Positions 1 through 7,284 of a DNA stretch of 35,582 nt are shown one piece after another (positions within the stretch are counted from its first letter, which is position 1; each line of letters opens with the position of its first letter). A program made the position numbers and the translations under genes. Source of the DNA: Thermoplasmata archaeon (GTDB taxonomy: Archaea > Thermoplasmatota > Thermoplasmata > Lutacidiplasmatales > UBA184); assembly GCA_035532555.1 (NCBI GenBank), contig DATKQS010000025.1, forward strand, positions 1 through 35,582. Reading direction: 5' to 3'. The notes beneath the pieces were generated by a model, which had not been told where the DNA came from, made no database searches, and was given only the letters and a program-made list of their open reading frames with translations.

Positions 1-174
1 GCGCGGGGGAGCTCGGGGTGGGGGAGGAGGGAGAGGAATGTGCTGACGGTAGCGGAGGGCCTGAGCGCGGGCTCGGGCCCACTGGAGCTGGTCAGGAGTC
101 GGGGCGAGGACAGGGGCTGGAACTAATTTCCGTACTCCAGAAAGTGGGGTCGGCCCCGAGGGGGCGTCCGCTTC
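1..174. other. No recognisable gene at the left edge
   Basis: This GC-rich stretch has one open plus-strand frame, continuing to about 293. Its translation is low-complexity Gly/Arg/Ser/Pro sequence and matches no family I recognise. I see no promoter, RNA gene or repeat here. It is either intergenic or the end of the region into which the neighbouring acetyltransferase remnant has decayed. Confidence 0.5.
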
Positions 175-385
175 CTACTCAAACTCAAGAAAGTGCTCCG
201 AAAGGGGCATTCCGAAGAAGTCGATCACCCGCCCGGACTTCCGGAAGCCGTTCTTCTCGTAGAAGCTCGAAGCCCGCCGCAACGGTGGAGTAGTGTCCAG
301 CGGGGGTGTGCCGAACGTACTCGTTGTAGAGTTCGATGATACCTTCGAGATCCGAGTGCCGAGCAGGCTGGATGTGGGTCTCCAA
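175..385 (-). pseudogene. GNAT N-acetyltransferase remnant (internal deletion and frameshift)
   Basis: Two pieces of a GNAT acetyltransferase lie head to tail in different minus-strand frames. The N-terminal piece starts at a TTG codon at 385 and reads METHIQPARHSDLEGIIELY, then NEYVRHTPAGHYS. This is the typical opening of the phosphinothricin-acetyltransferase-like branch. After about position 285 the coherent sequence moves to the next frame and reads FYEKNGFRKSGRVIDFFGM, which is a typical GNAT C-terminus, ending at a stop near 175. A normal member has about 150-170 residues. Here only about 65 are represented, so the central acetyl-CoA-binding region (R/Q-x-x-G-x-G/A) is gone. Inference: a dead gene with a deletion at the frame junction. 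It sits downstream of rsmA on the same strand. A sequencing error alone would not explain the roughly 80-100 missing residues. Confidence 0.65.
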
Positions 386-515
386 GGTTCCCAGCGTCCG
401 GAGCGAAGTCTACGGTTCGCGATAACGACCGCCGTTGAATTATCGAGAGTATGACCATGTGAAGTGGACAAAAGTGAGTGGACGACCGGTCAGACTAATC
501 TCCCGCATGCAGATG

Positions 516-540
516 CCAAACCGGATCGGTACCGGTTTGG
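516..540. repeat. 9-bp perfect inverted repeat downstream of rsmA
   Basis: CCAAACCGG at 516-524 and CCGGTTTGG at 532-540 are perfect reverse complements separated by 7 nt, in a 110-bp gap with no gene. The arms contain AAAC/GTTT and so are less GC-rich than the surroundings, which makes chance pairing less likely. It lies about 40 nt past the rsmA stop on the minus strand. It could be a 3' stem-loop of the operon transcript or a dimeric protein site. The sequence does not decide between them. Confidence 0.5.
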
Positions 541-579
541 CCCCCATCGGTAGGCTCGTCGGCCGGGTTCCCGTGTTCC

Positions 580-1464
580 TTACGGGGAGGACCCGGCATC
601 GAGTGCGGTCGCGAGGCGGAAGTACGCCTGGGGGGGGAGTTCTTCGGGCCGCATCCGCTGCCAGTCGGTCGGCCACTCGGCCTCGTGAGCCAATCGTACG
701 AGCTCGATCCTCGGGCGACCCAACCGAGGAAGGAGGTTCGCGAGTTGCTTGCGGCGAGAAGAGAAGAGCGTTCGGACAATCCGTTCGAAGCGATCTACGT
801 TCGGCACCGGGAGAGGGCCCGCGCGTGCCGTGTGGACGAAGATGCGACCCTCGACCTCGGGCACCGGATAGAAGGCCGACCGGGGTACCGTCCGGAACAG
901 CTCGACGTCTCCGTAGAGCCGCGCCACGATCGAGAGGCGACCGTACGTCTTCGACCCCGGACCGGCGGCGAGACGTTCGGCGACCTCCCGCTGTACCATC
1001 GCCACCACGCGCGGCGTGCGGCGGGCGAACAGCGCGAGGAGGATGGGCGTCGCGACGGAGAACGGCAGATTCCCAACGACTGTCGCACCGGGGGGAAAGG
1101 CGTAGGTTTCCGCGTCGGCCTCCTCCACCATAATCCATCCGCCGAAGATCGAGCGGAGGAAGGCGACGAGGCGCGGATCGCGTTCGACCACGGTCAGCGG
1201 ACGGATTCCGCGCCGGAGAAGGGCCGCGGTCAGCATCCCAAGACCCCCTCCGATCTCGACGACGGCATGGCCGGCGGGCGCCTCGACCAGCGCGGCCTCG
1301 GCATCGGCCGCGAATGGATCGATCAGGAACGATTGACCTAGACGGCGCGACGGGCGGATCCCGAGACGCTTGAGCGTCGCGTCGATGGCCCGCGCTCCCT
1401 CGGGAACGGCGAACGGGTCCGCCAGACTATGGGGCGACGAAGATGCGGTAGTTGTCCTCGGCAC
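580..1464 (-). CDS. rsmA: 16S rRNA dimethyladenosine transferase RsmA/KsgA
   Basis: This SAM-dependent enzyme (294 aa) dimethylates two adjacent adenosines in the 3'-terminal helix of 16S rRNA during small-subunit maturation. Visible family motifs are RLGQSFLID (41-49), the SAM-binding loop EIGGGLGMLT (70-79), an acidic VVERD at the end of the second strand (92-96), and the catalytic GNLPFSVATP (131-140) that holds the target adenine. The C-terminal FSSRRKQLANLL is also typical. The length is normal. The first codon used is GTG at 1464, which puts the first 38 nt inside the 3' end of the DUF655 gene. No ATG is available nearby, and about 13 low-complexity residues precede the conserved region, so the exact start is soft. 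It is the last intact gene of the operon. The prmC/hemK gene often found after ksgA in archaea is not seen here. Confidence 0.95.
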   Translation of the reverse strand: MPRTTTASSSPHSLADPFAVPEGARAIDATLKRLGIRPSRRLGQSFLIDPFAADAEAALVEAPAGHAVVEIGGGLGMLTAALLRRGIRPLTVVERDPRLVAFLRSIFGGWIMVEEADAETYAFPPGATVVGNLPFSVATPILLALFARRTPRVVAMVQREVAERLAAGPGSKTYGRLSIVARLYGDVELFRTVPRSAFYPVPEVEGRIFVHTARAGPLPVPNVDRFERIVRTLFSSRRKQLANLLPRLGRPRIELVRLAHEAEWPTDWQRMRPEELPPQAYFRLATALDAGSSP

Positions 1465-1969
1465 CGATGAGCTCCTGCTCGATGCGGCCGACCACGAGCT
1501 TCTCCGAGCTCTTGAGGTGCGCGCGCGTGTTGAGGTCCTCGAAGCTCGTGAACGGGCCGCGCCGGCGTTCCTCGAGGATCGTCTCCATCGTCTTCTTTCC
1601 GATGCCCGGCAGCAGTTCGAGCAGGTGCGCTCGTCGAGAGATCGGCTGCGCCTCGTTGAAGAAGCGCAGATACTTCGTGGGGTTCGCCCGGACGATTTCC
1701 TCGAGCGCCGGGGCGAGCTCCGAACGTGCCGTAGCCGTGAGCTCCTCGAAGCCGATCCGCCGACGGACGTGATCGATCGGGGGGATCGAACCTTCTTCGG
1801 AAAGGAGCGCGATCCGAGCGCCCAGCGCGAGCTGGGCTCCGGGGCGAGGGATCAATTCGAGAAGCTTCAGTTCGCTTTCGCCGACGGCGATCGCGACCGG
1901 TTCGCGGTGGAAGCCCCGGTCCACCGGGCGGCCGTTCGGCAGATAATCGAGGACACGGGCGTAGCTCTC
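1427..1969 (-). CDS. DUF655 family protein with helix-hairpin-helix
   Basis: This 180-aa archaeal protein of unknown precise function is usually encoded between rpoF and ksgA, as here. The first half carries YARVLDYLPNG and other conserved family segments. The second half contains a helix-hairpin-helix-like segment, LELLPGIGKKTMETILEERR, followed by FTSFEDLNTR, which suggests nucleic-acid binding. I chose the GTG at 1969 because it gives the usual family length, begins just before the conserved YARVLDYLP block and has GGGAG about 7 nt upstream. The open frame continues upstream, but that part is only the shadow of rpoF. The rpoF stop is about 22 nt upstream and the rsmA start lies inside this gene, so co-translation is likely. 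The association with ribosome and RNA polymerase genes suggests a role in RNA metabolism, which is inference. Confidence 0.88.
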   Translation of the reverse strand, partial: ESYARVLDYLPNGRPVDRGFHREPVAIAVGESELKLLELIPRPGAQLALGARIALLSEEGSIPPIDHVRRRIGFEELTATARSELAPALEEIVRANPTKYLRFFNEAQPISRRAHLLELLPGIGKKTMETILEERRRGPFTSFEDLNTRAHLKSSEKLVVGRIEQELIGAEDNYRIFVAP

Positions 1970-1991
1970 CACGGCATTCTCCCGACCGACC

Positions 1992-2306
1992 TCACTTGTG
2001 CTGCGCGACCACGTCGAGCAATTGAGCGATCTGGGCTTCCTCGAGGACCATCCGCTCCTTCGCGAAGAGCAGGCGGATCTCTTCCGGGTACTGAGGCAGC
2101 ATGTCGGCGATCTTGATCGCGAGCGGTACATCGATGAACGGGAGCTTCGTCAGCTCGGCGATCAGCTTGTTCGTCTGTTCGACCGTCAGTCGGGCGAATA
2201 GCTCCGCGTGCTGCTGGGCGAGCAGGGCCTCGCGCGGCAGCGGGCGGAGCGCGGCCTCCTCGGCGAGCATCTGCTTGACCGAGGCGAGTGGTAGGGGTTC
2301 TGGCAT
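1992..2306 (-). CDS. rpoF: DNA-directed RNA polymerase subunit F (Rpb4-like)
   Basis: This 104-aa protein matches archaeal RpoF, the counterpart of eukaryotic Rpb4, which pairs with RpoE (Rpb7) to form the stalk of RNA polymerase. The stalk helps open-complex formation, processivity and termination. The sequence is all-helical and charged, with family-like segments LTVEQTNKLIAELTKLPFID and then LPQYPEEIRLLFAKER, equivalent to the HRDC-like C-terminal half of Rpb4. The start ATG at 2306 overlaps the rpl21e stop (ATGA), implying translational coupling. The order L21e-RpoF-DUF655-KsgA is a well-known archaeal arrangement. Confidence 0.93.
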   Translation of the reverse strand: MPEPLPLASVKQMLAEEAALRPLPREALLAQQHAELFARLTVEQTNKLIAELTKLPFIDVPLAIKIADMLPQYPEEIRLLFAKERMVLEEAQIAQLLDVVAQHK

Positions 2307-2611
2307 CAGTGTCCTCTCGTATCGGCCGGGGCAAGGTGGACCGGGTTGGCGATGAGCTGCTTGCGCTTGCCTCCATCCAGAAACTCGATGCGGTAAGCCC
2401 GACCGACCGAGGCGACGACCGTGCAGACGCGGCCCTGGTAGCGAGGATGCGGCACGCCGTGGGCGTCCGACGGCTCGATCCGGACGATAACCTTCTGGCC
2501 GATCTCGAACTTGCGCAGGAACCGGGTCACCGGCGGCGAGCCCCGCTCGCGCACGTGCTTCGTGAACGTGCCGCGGCTGCGTGATCGGAACCCCTTCGAA
2601 CTCTTCACCAT
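2306..2611 (-). CDS. rpl21e: Large-subunit ribosomal protein eL21
   Basis: This 101-aa basic protein of the large ribosomal subunit is found only in archaea and eukaryotes. The N-terminus MVKSSKGFRSRSRGTFTKHV and the internal FEIGQKVIVRIEPS are characteristic, followed by an SH3-like barrel region with HPRYQGRVCTVV and RAYRIEF. The length is usual for archaeal eL21 (about 95-100 aa). The ATG at 2611 directly follows the pus10 stop codon with no spacer, and the end overlaps rpoF by 4 nt. Confidence 0.97.
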   Translation of the reverse strand: MVKSSKGFRSRSRGTFTKHVRERGSPPVTRFLRKFEIGQKVIVRIEPSDAHGVPHPRYQGRVCTVVASVGRAYRIEFLDGGKRKQLIANPVHLAPADTRGH

Positions 2612-3853
2612 CTATGTGACCTCGATATCATGAATCTCGAGCACGTCGAGCGATTCCACCTTCAGCGGGACCCCCAGGACCCCGGACAAACTCGGATCGG
2701 TGCGCCCGCCATCTCCTTCCACCCATTCCTTGACATACGTGCCGGCTTCGGTTCGTAGTTGCACCGTGAACCGTCCTGCGTCCCCTTCCACGAGCTCCGC
2801 CTCGACGATCCGACGCATGCGAACGCGGTCGGCTCGGCGGTGGGCGACGCGGGTTGGGGTGCGCTGGGCGATGGCGCGACCGCGGAAGAGCTTCAATGCC
2901 TCCTTAACCTTTGCCACATCCACGGCACCGACCGCGGTGACTCGGTAACTCTTCTCGGGAGAGGCCTCCTTCACGCGGATCACGTCGGCGCCCTCGGCGA
3001 GCGTGAGGTCGGAGATCTCGACCCGTCCGGCCGCTTCCTGGGCGATCGCCGCGGAGATCGCCGCCGGATCGATCGTTCGGTGCCGGGGTCGTACGAGTTC
3101 CAGGACGAACGGCCGTCCTCGACCGAGCATGCGGGCATCGATATCCTCCCGGCCCATTCCATGGAAGCGGCTCTCCTCGGCCTCGGAGGCCCGGATCGCC
3201 GGCGCTGCGACCAGTTCCTCGACGCTCTCGGAGTAGGTCTTCCCGGTCCCGTGGCAGCGATCGCATCCCCGGCCGTGGCACGCGCGGCATGGCCACCGCG
3301 TCTGCGGCAGGGTCCGATCGAGCTTCCGGTACCGACCTTGCAGGTACAGAGGGAGAACCGTGACCCCGACACGACCCACTTCGAGATCCGCGAGGAAGAC
3401 GAGATCGGCCGGGCCGCTGCCGCCGATGGCGCCGGTCCGTGCCTCGACCGCCTTGCCGAGCTCCCGGTTGAACGCCGCACGGGCGCTTTCGCCCCATCCG
3501 GTGCCGACCGTTCTCCAAATCTCCTCCTCGCGCGCGAGGATCTCGGGTTCCCAACGGGACCCGCAGGTGAACCGATGCCATTCGTAGCCCTCCGAGGCCC
3601 GGACGATCCGTTCGACCCATACCGGGATACGGTCGAACGCCCCCGCGCAGAGCCGGCACGACGGACCCGGCGCGAAGTCCACCCCTCCCAGCATCGAGGC
3701 GAGCCTCTCCGCGCGCCCGAGGTTCGTCAGGCCGCGGCCCAAGCGGCCGAACAGGCGCCCGAAACAGTCGGCGCACAGTCCGAGGGCGACGGCCGACCGC
3801 GCGGCGGTCACCGCCTCCTCCGGGGGAGCGAACGGCACCGACGCTTGGATCAC
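2612..3853 (-). CDS. pus10: tRNA pseudouridine synthase Pus10
   Basis: This enzyme (413 aa) makes pseudouridine at position 55, and often 54, in the T-loop of archaeal tRNAs. The N-terminal part carries C27-x2-C30 and C66-x2-C69, the zinc-binding cysteines of Pus10. A second CxxC pair (C189/C192 and C197/C200, in a CHGRGCDRCHGTGKTY context) lies next to the conserved segment before the catalytic domain. The catalytic motif is GREDIDARMLGRGRPFVLE. By analogy with the GRTD motif of TruA-like enzymes, D237 is the likely nucleophile. The start is GTG at 3853. A TATA-like ACTAAA (plus-strand reading) is centred about 26 nt upstream, so the mRNA is probably leaderless and this is the promoter of the whole five-gene operon. 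Confidence 0.93.
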   Translation of the reverse strand: MIQASVPFAPPEEAVTAARSAVALGLCADCFGRLFGRLGRGLTNLGRAERLASMLGGVDFAPGPSCRLCAGAFDRIPVWVERIVRASEGYEWHRFTCGSRWEPEILAREEEIWRTVGTGWGESARAAFNRELGKAVEARTGAIGGSGPADLVFLADLEVGRVGVTVLPLYLQGRYRKLDRTLPQTRWPCRACHGRGCDRCHGTGKTYSESVEELVAAPAIRASEAEESRFHGMGREDIDARMLGRGRPFVLELVRPRHRTIDPAAISAAIAQEAAGRVEISDLTLAEGADVIRVKEASPEKSYRVTAVGAVDVAKVKEALKLFRGRAIAQRTPTRVAHRRADRVRMRRIVEAELVEGDAGRFTVQLRTEAGTYVKEWVEGDGGRTDPSLSGVLGVPLKVESLDVLEIHDIEVT

Positions 3854-3876
3854 GAGCGCGACGACCCCGGGACGCC

Positions 3877-3882
3877 ACTAAA
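3877..3882 (-). promoter_or_regulatory. TATA-like box of the pus10-rpl21e-rpoF operon
   Basis: TTTAGT on the minus strand is centred about 26 nt before the pus10 GTG. That is the archaeal TBP-site distance for a leaderless transcript. The other direction of this 90-bp gap carries a separate box for the DUF6015-like gene. Confidence 0.5.
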
Positions 3883-3908
3883 GCGTGACGCCGCACGGAC
3901 GAGCGACG

Positions 3909-3915
3909 GTTATTG
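3909..3915 (+). promoter_or_regulatory. TATA-like box of the DUF6015-like gene
   Basis: The AT-rich heptamer GTTATTG in a very GC-rich setting is centred about 32 nt before the ATG at 3944. That predicts transcription starting within about 5 nt of the start codon. Confidence 0.45.
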
Positions 3916-3943
3916 GCGCCGGCGCCCTGCGGCGAGCGTCCCC

Positions 3944-4342
3944 ATGCCCCGGATCACCGTGGAGGAGCTGACCCGGGCGATCGAGCGCACCCTCGTCGCC
4001 CAGGGGAAGATCATGCCCTCGGAGGCGCGCCCGACGGCCGAGATGGTGATGGCATACTTCGGCAACGAGGATTCGGTGCTGGACAACACGCTCTCGAAGG
4101 AGGACCGGGACCGGTTCTACTGGCTCGAGGACGCCGGGCTCTTGACGAGCGAAGAAGAGGACGCGACCGTGTCCCGAGGGCGGTCCTGGAGGATCCACTA
4201 CTGGCTCATGCAGAAGGACCGGGTCCACGCCGCAACCGAGGCGCGGGGATCGGACGGAGCCCCCGAAGAATCGGTCTACGAATCGATCTCGGCCCAGTCC
4301 TGGAAGCGGTCCGGCCCCGAGTCGGAGCCGCCGCCGAAGTAG
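3944..4342 (+). CDS. DUF6015-like archaeal protein of unknown function
   Basis: This 132-aa protein begins MPRITVEELTRAIERTLVAQ. A small helical domain contains YFGNEDSVLDNTLSKEDRDR, then FYWLEDAGLLTSEEE and SWRIHYWLM. The pattern of an acidic D-R-D-x-F-Y-x-L-E-D-x-G followed by W-R-I-H-Y-W resembles, from memory, the DUF6015 family found mainly in Thermoplasmata. No catalytic motif, signal peptide or membrane segment is visible. The last 35 residues are Ser/Glu/Pro-rich and probably disordered. The frame stays open far upstream, but that part is antisense to pus10 and has no protein-like character. The ATG at 3944 is supported by the promoter spacing. The C-terminal wing-like segment could belong to a winged helix, but I cannot show it. 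Confidence 0.75.
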   Translation: MPRITVEELTRAIERTLVAQGKIMPSEARPTAEMVMAYFGNEDSVLDNTLSKEDRDRFYWLEDAGLLTSEEEDATVSRGRSWRIHYWLMQKDRVHAATEARGSDGAPEESVYESISAQSWKRSGPESEPPPK

Positions 4343-4343
4343 A

Positions 4344-4361
4344 GCCCCCCTATCCGGGGGC
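4344..4361. terminator. GC stem-loop between two convergent genes
   Basis: GCCCCC at 4344-4349 pairs with GGGGGC at 4356-4361 across a 6-nt loop. It begins 2 nt after the stop of the DUF6015-like gene and ends 1 nt before the stop of the converging dehydrogenase. The position suits a shared 3'-end structure. Archaeal termination mostly depends on T-tracts, and none is present, so a terminator role is inference. Confidence 0.4.
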
Positions 4362-4362
4362 G

Positions 4363-5271
4363 TCAGTGCTCCGGCGCGGGATACCGGAAGAAGCCCTCTC
4401 CGGTCTTTCGTCCGAGGCGACCGGCCGCGACCATCGATTTCAGTAGCGGGCAGACCCGGTACTTCGGATCCCGGTATCCCTCCCAGAGCACATCTAGGAT
4501 CGATACGGCGGTGTCGATCCCGACGAGATCGATCAAAGCGAACGGGCCCATCGGGTGGTGGAACCCGAGCACGTAGGCGGTATCGATGTCCTCCGCGGTG
4601 GCGACCCCTTCGTACAGCATCCACGCCGCCTCGTTCACCAGGACGGCCAGCGCCCGCGTCGTCACGAACCCCGGGGTGTCCTTCGAGAGGACCACCGCCT
4701 TTCCGAGGGCGGCCGCGAACTCCCGAGCGCGGACCACCTCCTCCGGCCGGGTCCGCAGGCCCGGAATGATCTCGACGAGGGCCATCTGGAGGACCGGATT
4801 GAAGAAGTGGATCCCGACCAGTCGCCCCGGGTCCTTCAGGTCCTGACCGATCGACGTGATCGGGAGTGAGGAGGTATTGGACCCGAGGAGCGCGTCGGGT
4901 GCGGCGCCGGCCTCGATCTCGCGGAAGATCTCCCGCTTCAGCGCGAGGTTCTCGGGAGCCGCTTCGACGACGATGTCGGCGGAGCTGATCCGGCGCATCC
5001 CGATCGCCGGGTCGATGCGCGCCACGGCGGCCGCCGCGTCGGCGGCGGAAAGGTGCCCCTTGTGCACCTGGTGCTCGAGGGCGCGCACCGCGTTCGCCCG
5101 CCCACGCTCTGCGAAGGCCTCGGTAGTGTCCTCAAGGGTCACGAAGTAGCCGTGCAGCGCGCACTCCGCCGCGATCCCGCTCCCCATGATCCCGGCACCA
5201 ACCACGAACACTCGACGCCCGATCGAACGGCGCGGATCGCTGGCGGCCGGAGGGGATCCCGGATCGCTCAC
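4363..5271 (-). CDS. 3-hydroxyacyl-CoA dehydrogenase
   Basis: This 302-aa enzyme oxidises (S)-3-hydroxyacyl-CoA to 3-ketoacyl-CoA with NAD+ (beta-oxidation or 3-hydroxybutyryl-CoA metabolism). The N-terminal Rossmann fold shows VFVVGAGIMGSGIA (GxGxxG at 25-30). The catalytic region has GSNTSSLPI (130-138) and GIHFFNPV, with H155 as the likely catalytic base and E167 as its partner. The C-terminal helical domain contains TPGFVTTRAL and ends GRKTGEGFFRYP, all typical. The start ATG at 5271 overlaps the stop of the upstream thiolase gene (ATGA), so both are read from one mRNA although their functions look unrelated. No fused enoyl-CoA hydratase domain is present. It could be a 3-hydroxybutyryl-CoA dehydrogenase, since substrate length cannot be read from the sequence. 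Confidence 0.93.
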   Translation of the reverse strand: MSDPGSPPAASDPRRSIGRRVFVVGAGIMGSGIAAECALHGYFVTLEDTTEAFAERGRANAVRALEHQVHKGHLSAADAAAAVARIDPAIGMRRISSADIVVEAAPENLALKREIFREIEAGAAPDALLGSNTSSLPITSIGQDLKDPGRLVGIHFFNPVLQMALVEIIPGLRTRPEEVVRAREFAAALGKAVVLSKDTPGFVTTRALAVLVNEAAWMLYEGVATAEDIDTAYVLGFHHPMGPFALIDLVGIDTAVSILDVLWEGYRDPKYRVCPLLKSMVAAGRLGRKTGEGFFRYPAPEH

Positions 5272-6209
5272 GGGCGTTCCCCCACGGCCGGCTCGGGCGG
5301 GGAGAGGACGAGCTCCAAGAATTCACAGGTACGGCAGCGCGGACCGCTCGACGGCTCACCGCAAGAGGTGCAGCGCTCGGGGGCGATGGTCGGCTCCCTG
5401 GTCCTCAGTAGGTCGGTGAGGCGTTCCTGGGTTCGCCGGAGCGCCTGGCGGGTCCCCGGGGTGGCTTCTTCCAGCCGCCAGAGCACTTCCCGGAAGACGT
5501 TGCGGTGCGCTCGTCCCGCGTGCGGGCACTCCCCATGGTCGAACGGTAGCCCGGTCAGACGCGCGTAGAGGTACACTTCCCGTTCCGGGATCGCGGCCAG
5601 CGGGGCGATGCGGGGGACGAGCCCGGGTTGACGGCCCCGGTGGGGAGCCATCCGAGTCAGTCGCTCAAGGTCCCCGCGGACGAGGTTCATCAGGATTGTC
5701 TGCGCGAGATCATCGAGGTTGAATCCGAGGACGAGCACGTCGGCTCCCGCGTCGCGGGCGCCTTGATTGAGCAGCCGGCGGCGCCAGACGCCGCAGAACG
5801 AGCAGGGCACCGTCTCGGGGAGCCGCTCGGCGGCCCGGTCGGTCGTCGTTCCGAGCTCCTCTTCGACCCGCACGACCCGGTGCTCGACGCCGAGCCGTTC
5901 GGTCAGGGCGCGGGCCGCCTCGAGCGTGGCCGTTCGGTACCCTTCAACCCCCTCGTCCACGCTGATCGCGACCACGCGCACCGAAGGGCGCCGGAGGAAG
6001 TAGCGCTGCGAGAGCGCGAGCGCGGCCGCGGAGTCCTTTCCGCCGGAAAGAGCGACGGCGATCGTGCGGCCCGAGAATCGGGGAAGCTGTCGATGGATCT
6101 CGCGGCGGACGCGCTCCTCGACCCCTTCGATGAAGTGGCGCTCGCACGCGTGGGCTCCGGCATACGGCTGATCGACCACCGCCGAGGCGTCGCACGAAGA
6201 GCACCGCAC
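5268..6209 (-). CDS. ttuA: tRNA 2-thiolation protein of the TtuA/NcsA (Ncs6-like) family
   Basis: This adenylating sulfurtransferase (313 aa) inserts sulfur into tRNA uridine (s2U54 for TtuA, s2U34 for NcsA), using a ubiquitin-like sulfur carrier. It has an N-terminal zinc knuckle (C3, C6, C22, H25) and the PP-loop SGGKDS (55-60). C136 and C139 (in VPCSFCG) plus C228 (in GECPHA) match the three cysteines that hold the [4Fe-4S] cluster in TtuA. A C-terminal zinc site has C280/C283 and C292/C295. I chose the second in-frame GTG, at 6209, over the GTG at 6218. It puts the first zinc cysteine at residue 3, as is usual, and lies about 25 nt from the TATA-like box at 6231-6236. Which tRNA position is modified cannot be decided here. 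Confidence 0.9.
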   Translation of the reverse strand: MRCSSCDASAVVDQPYAGAHACERHFIEGVEERVRREIHRQLPRFSGRTIAVALSGGKDSAAALALSQRYFLRRPSVRVVAISVDEGVEGYRTATLEAARALTERLGVEHRVVRVEEELGTTTDRAAERLPETVPCSFCGVWRRRLLNQGARDAGADVLVLGFNLDDLAQTILMNLVRGDLERLTRMAPHRGRQPGLVPRIAPLAAIPEREVYLYARLTGLPFDHGECPHAGRAHRNVFREVLWRLEEATPGTRQALRRTQERLTDLLRTREPTIAPERCTSCGEPSSGPRCRTCEFLELVLSPPEPAVGERP

Positions 6210-6230
6210 GCGGGGCACATCCTTCCCGGG

Positions 6231-6236
6231 CTATTT
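6231..6236 (-). promoter_or_regulatory. TATA-like box for ttuA and the hydroxyacyl-CoA dehydrogenase gene
   Basis: AAATAG on the minus strand is centred about 25 nt before the GTG at 6209. It is one of the few AT-rich patches in the gap and supports the downstream start for ttuA. Confidence 0.45.
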
Positions 6237-6295
6237 GAGGAGCGAGCGGCGTTCCGGAGCCGAACGCCGGGCCGGACTCTGCCATTGCGCGCATA

Positions 6296-6305
6296 CGATT
6301 ATTAG
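6296..6305 (+). promoter_or_regulatory. TATA-like box of xerA
   Basis: CGATTATTAG stands out in GC-rich DNA, about 30 nt before the ATG at 6331. It argues that translation starts at 6331 and not at the upstream ATG at 6235, which would lie before the promoter. Confidence 0.5.
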
Positions 6306-6330
6306 GCGAACGGGGACCTACGCGCCGACG

Positions 6331-7260
6331 ATGGGCTCCGCTGCGCTCGCCCGGCTTCCCCGGGCCGGATCGATGCCGCGGGCCATGTCCCGACCGGCCC
6401 TGGCGCCGGTCCCCGACGAACCCGGGAGCCGCTTCTCCACCGAGAGGATCGTCGAGCAGTTCGTCCGGAGCCTTCGGGCCCAGGAACGCAGCCCGTGCAC
6501 GATCAAGCAGTACGCCCATATCGCGCGGATGTTCCTCGCTCGGGTCCCGAAGCCGCTTGACGAGGTCACCGAGCGGGACATCGATCTCTTCCGGGAGCAC
6601 CTCGTCCTGCAGCGGCATTACTCGAAGAATTCCCTCTACACGACGATCCGAGGGCTGACCTGCCTGTTCCGGACGTTCGGACTCACGGTCGCCGATCACC
6701 AGGAACTGCCCCGCAGGCCGGAGCGCCTCCCGCGCTACCTCTCCGAGGAGGAGACGCACCGATTGTTCCAGGCCGCGGCCCGGTCCCCCCGGGACAGCGC
6801 GATCGTGCACGTGCTCGCCTTCTGCGGGCTGCGGGTCGGGGAACTATGCCACCTCCAGCTCGAGGATGTCGAACTCGAGCGCAACATCCTTCATGTCCGC
6901 TCGGGAAAGGGCGACAAGGACCGGGAGGTGGTGATGGACGACCGCGCGCGGGCCGCCGTCGACCGCTATCTAGCGGACCGGGCGACCAATGGCGGTGAAG
7001 GGACGCGGCTCTTCCCGGTCGGTCCGGTGACGGTCGAGCGGATCGTCCGGGAGTGCGCGCGCACGGCAGAGATCCCCCGCCGGGTCACTCCGCACATGCT
7101 GCGTCACACGCTCGCCACGACGCTGCTCGCCCGCGGCTGTGACATCCGGTTCATCCAGAAACTGCTCGGCCACGCCTCCGTGGCGACGACCCAGATCTAC
7201 ACGCACGTCGACACGCAATCCTTGCGGGATGCCTACGAGCGGGCGAAACCTCAGTATTAA
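6331..7260 (+). CDS. xerA: XerA-like tyrosine site-specific recombinase
   Basis: This 309-aa tyrosine recombinase probably resolves chromosome dimers at a dif-like site, as archaeal XerA does. Residues about 36-125 form a SAM-like N-terminal DNA-binding domain (TIKQYAHIARMFL, DIDLFREHL). The catalytic domain has the full active-site set: R168 in CGLRVGEL, K193 in RSGKGDKDR, H255 and R258 in TPHMLRHTLAT, H281 in LLGHASVATTQ, and the nucleophile Y290 in QIYTHV. About 30 extra residues precede the first domain, and internal ATG codons at 6373 and 6388 could be the real start. Nothing around it looks like a prophage or integrated plasmid, which favours a housekeeping recombinase over an integrase. 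The flavoprotein gene follows after 24 nt. Confidence 0.9.
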   Translation: MGSAALARLPRAGSMPRAMSRPALAPVPDEPGSRFSTERIVEQFVRSLRAQERSPCTIKQYAHIARMFLARVPKPLDEVTERDIDLFREHLVLQRHYSKNSLYTTIRGLTCLFRTFGLTVADHQELPRRPERLPRYLSEEETHRLFQAAARSPRDSAIVHVLAFCGLRVGELCHLQLEDVELERNILHVRSGKGDKDREVVMDDRARAAVDRYLADRATNGGEGTRLFPVGPVTVERIVRECARTAEIPRRVTPHMLRHTLATTLLARGCDIRFIQKLLGHASVATTQIYTHVDTQSLRDAYERAKPQY

Positions 7261-7284
7261 CCTCCCCGGGGCCTCGACCGGCCC

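Noticed and set aside
18-293. A 91-codon plus-strand frame at the left edge
   Set aside because: Low-complexity Gly/Ser/Arg sequence, no promoter, and it runs antisense into the acetyltransferase remnant.
2759-4342. A 527-codon plus-strand open frame covering pus10 and the DUF6015-like gene
   Set aside because: Everything before 3944 is antisense to the clearly conserved pus10 gene and has Arg/Pro-rich, domain-free sequence. Only the part from 3944 is protein-like.
6331-7260. XerA-like gene as a phage or plasmid integrase
   Set aside because: Flanking genes are chromosomal housekeeping genes, there is no adjacent tRNA or direct repeat, and no phage or plasmid gene is nearby. A XerA role fits better.
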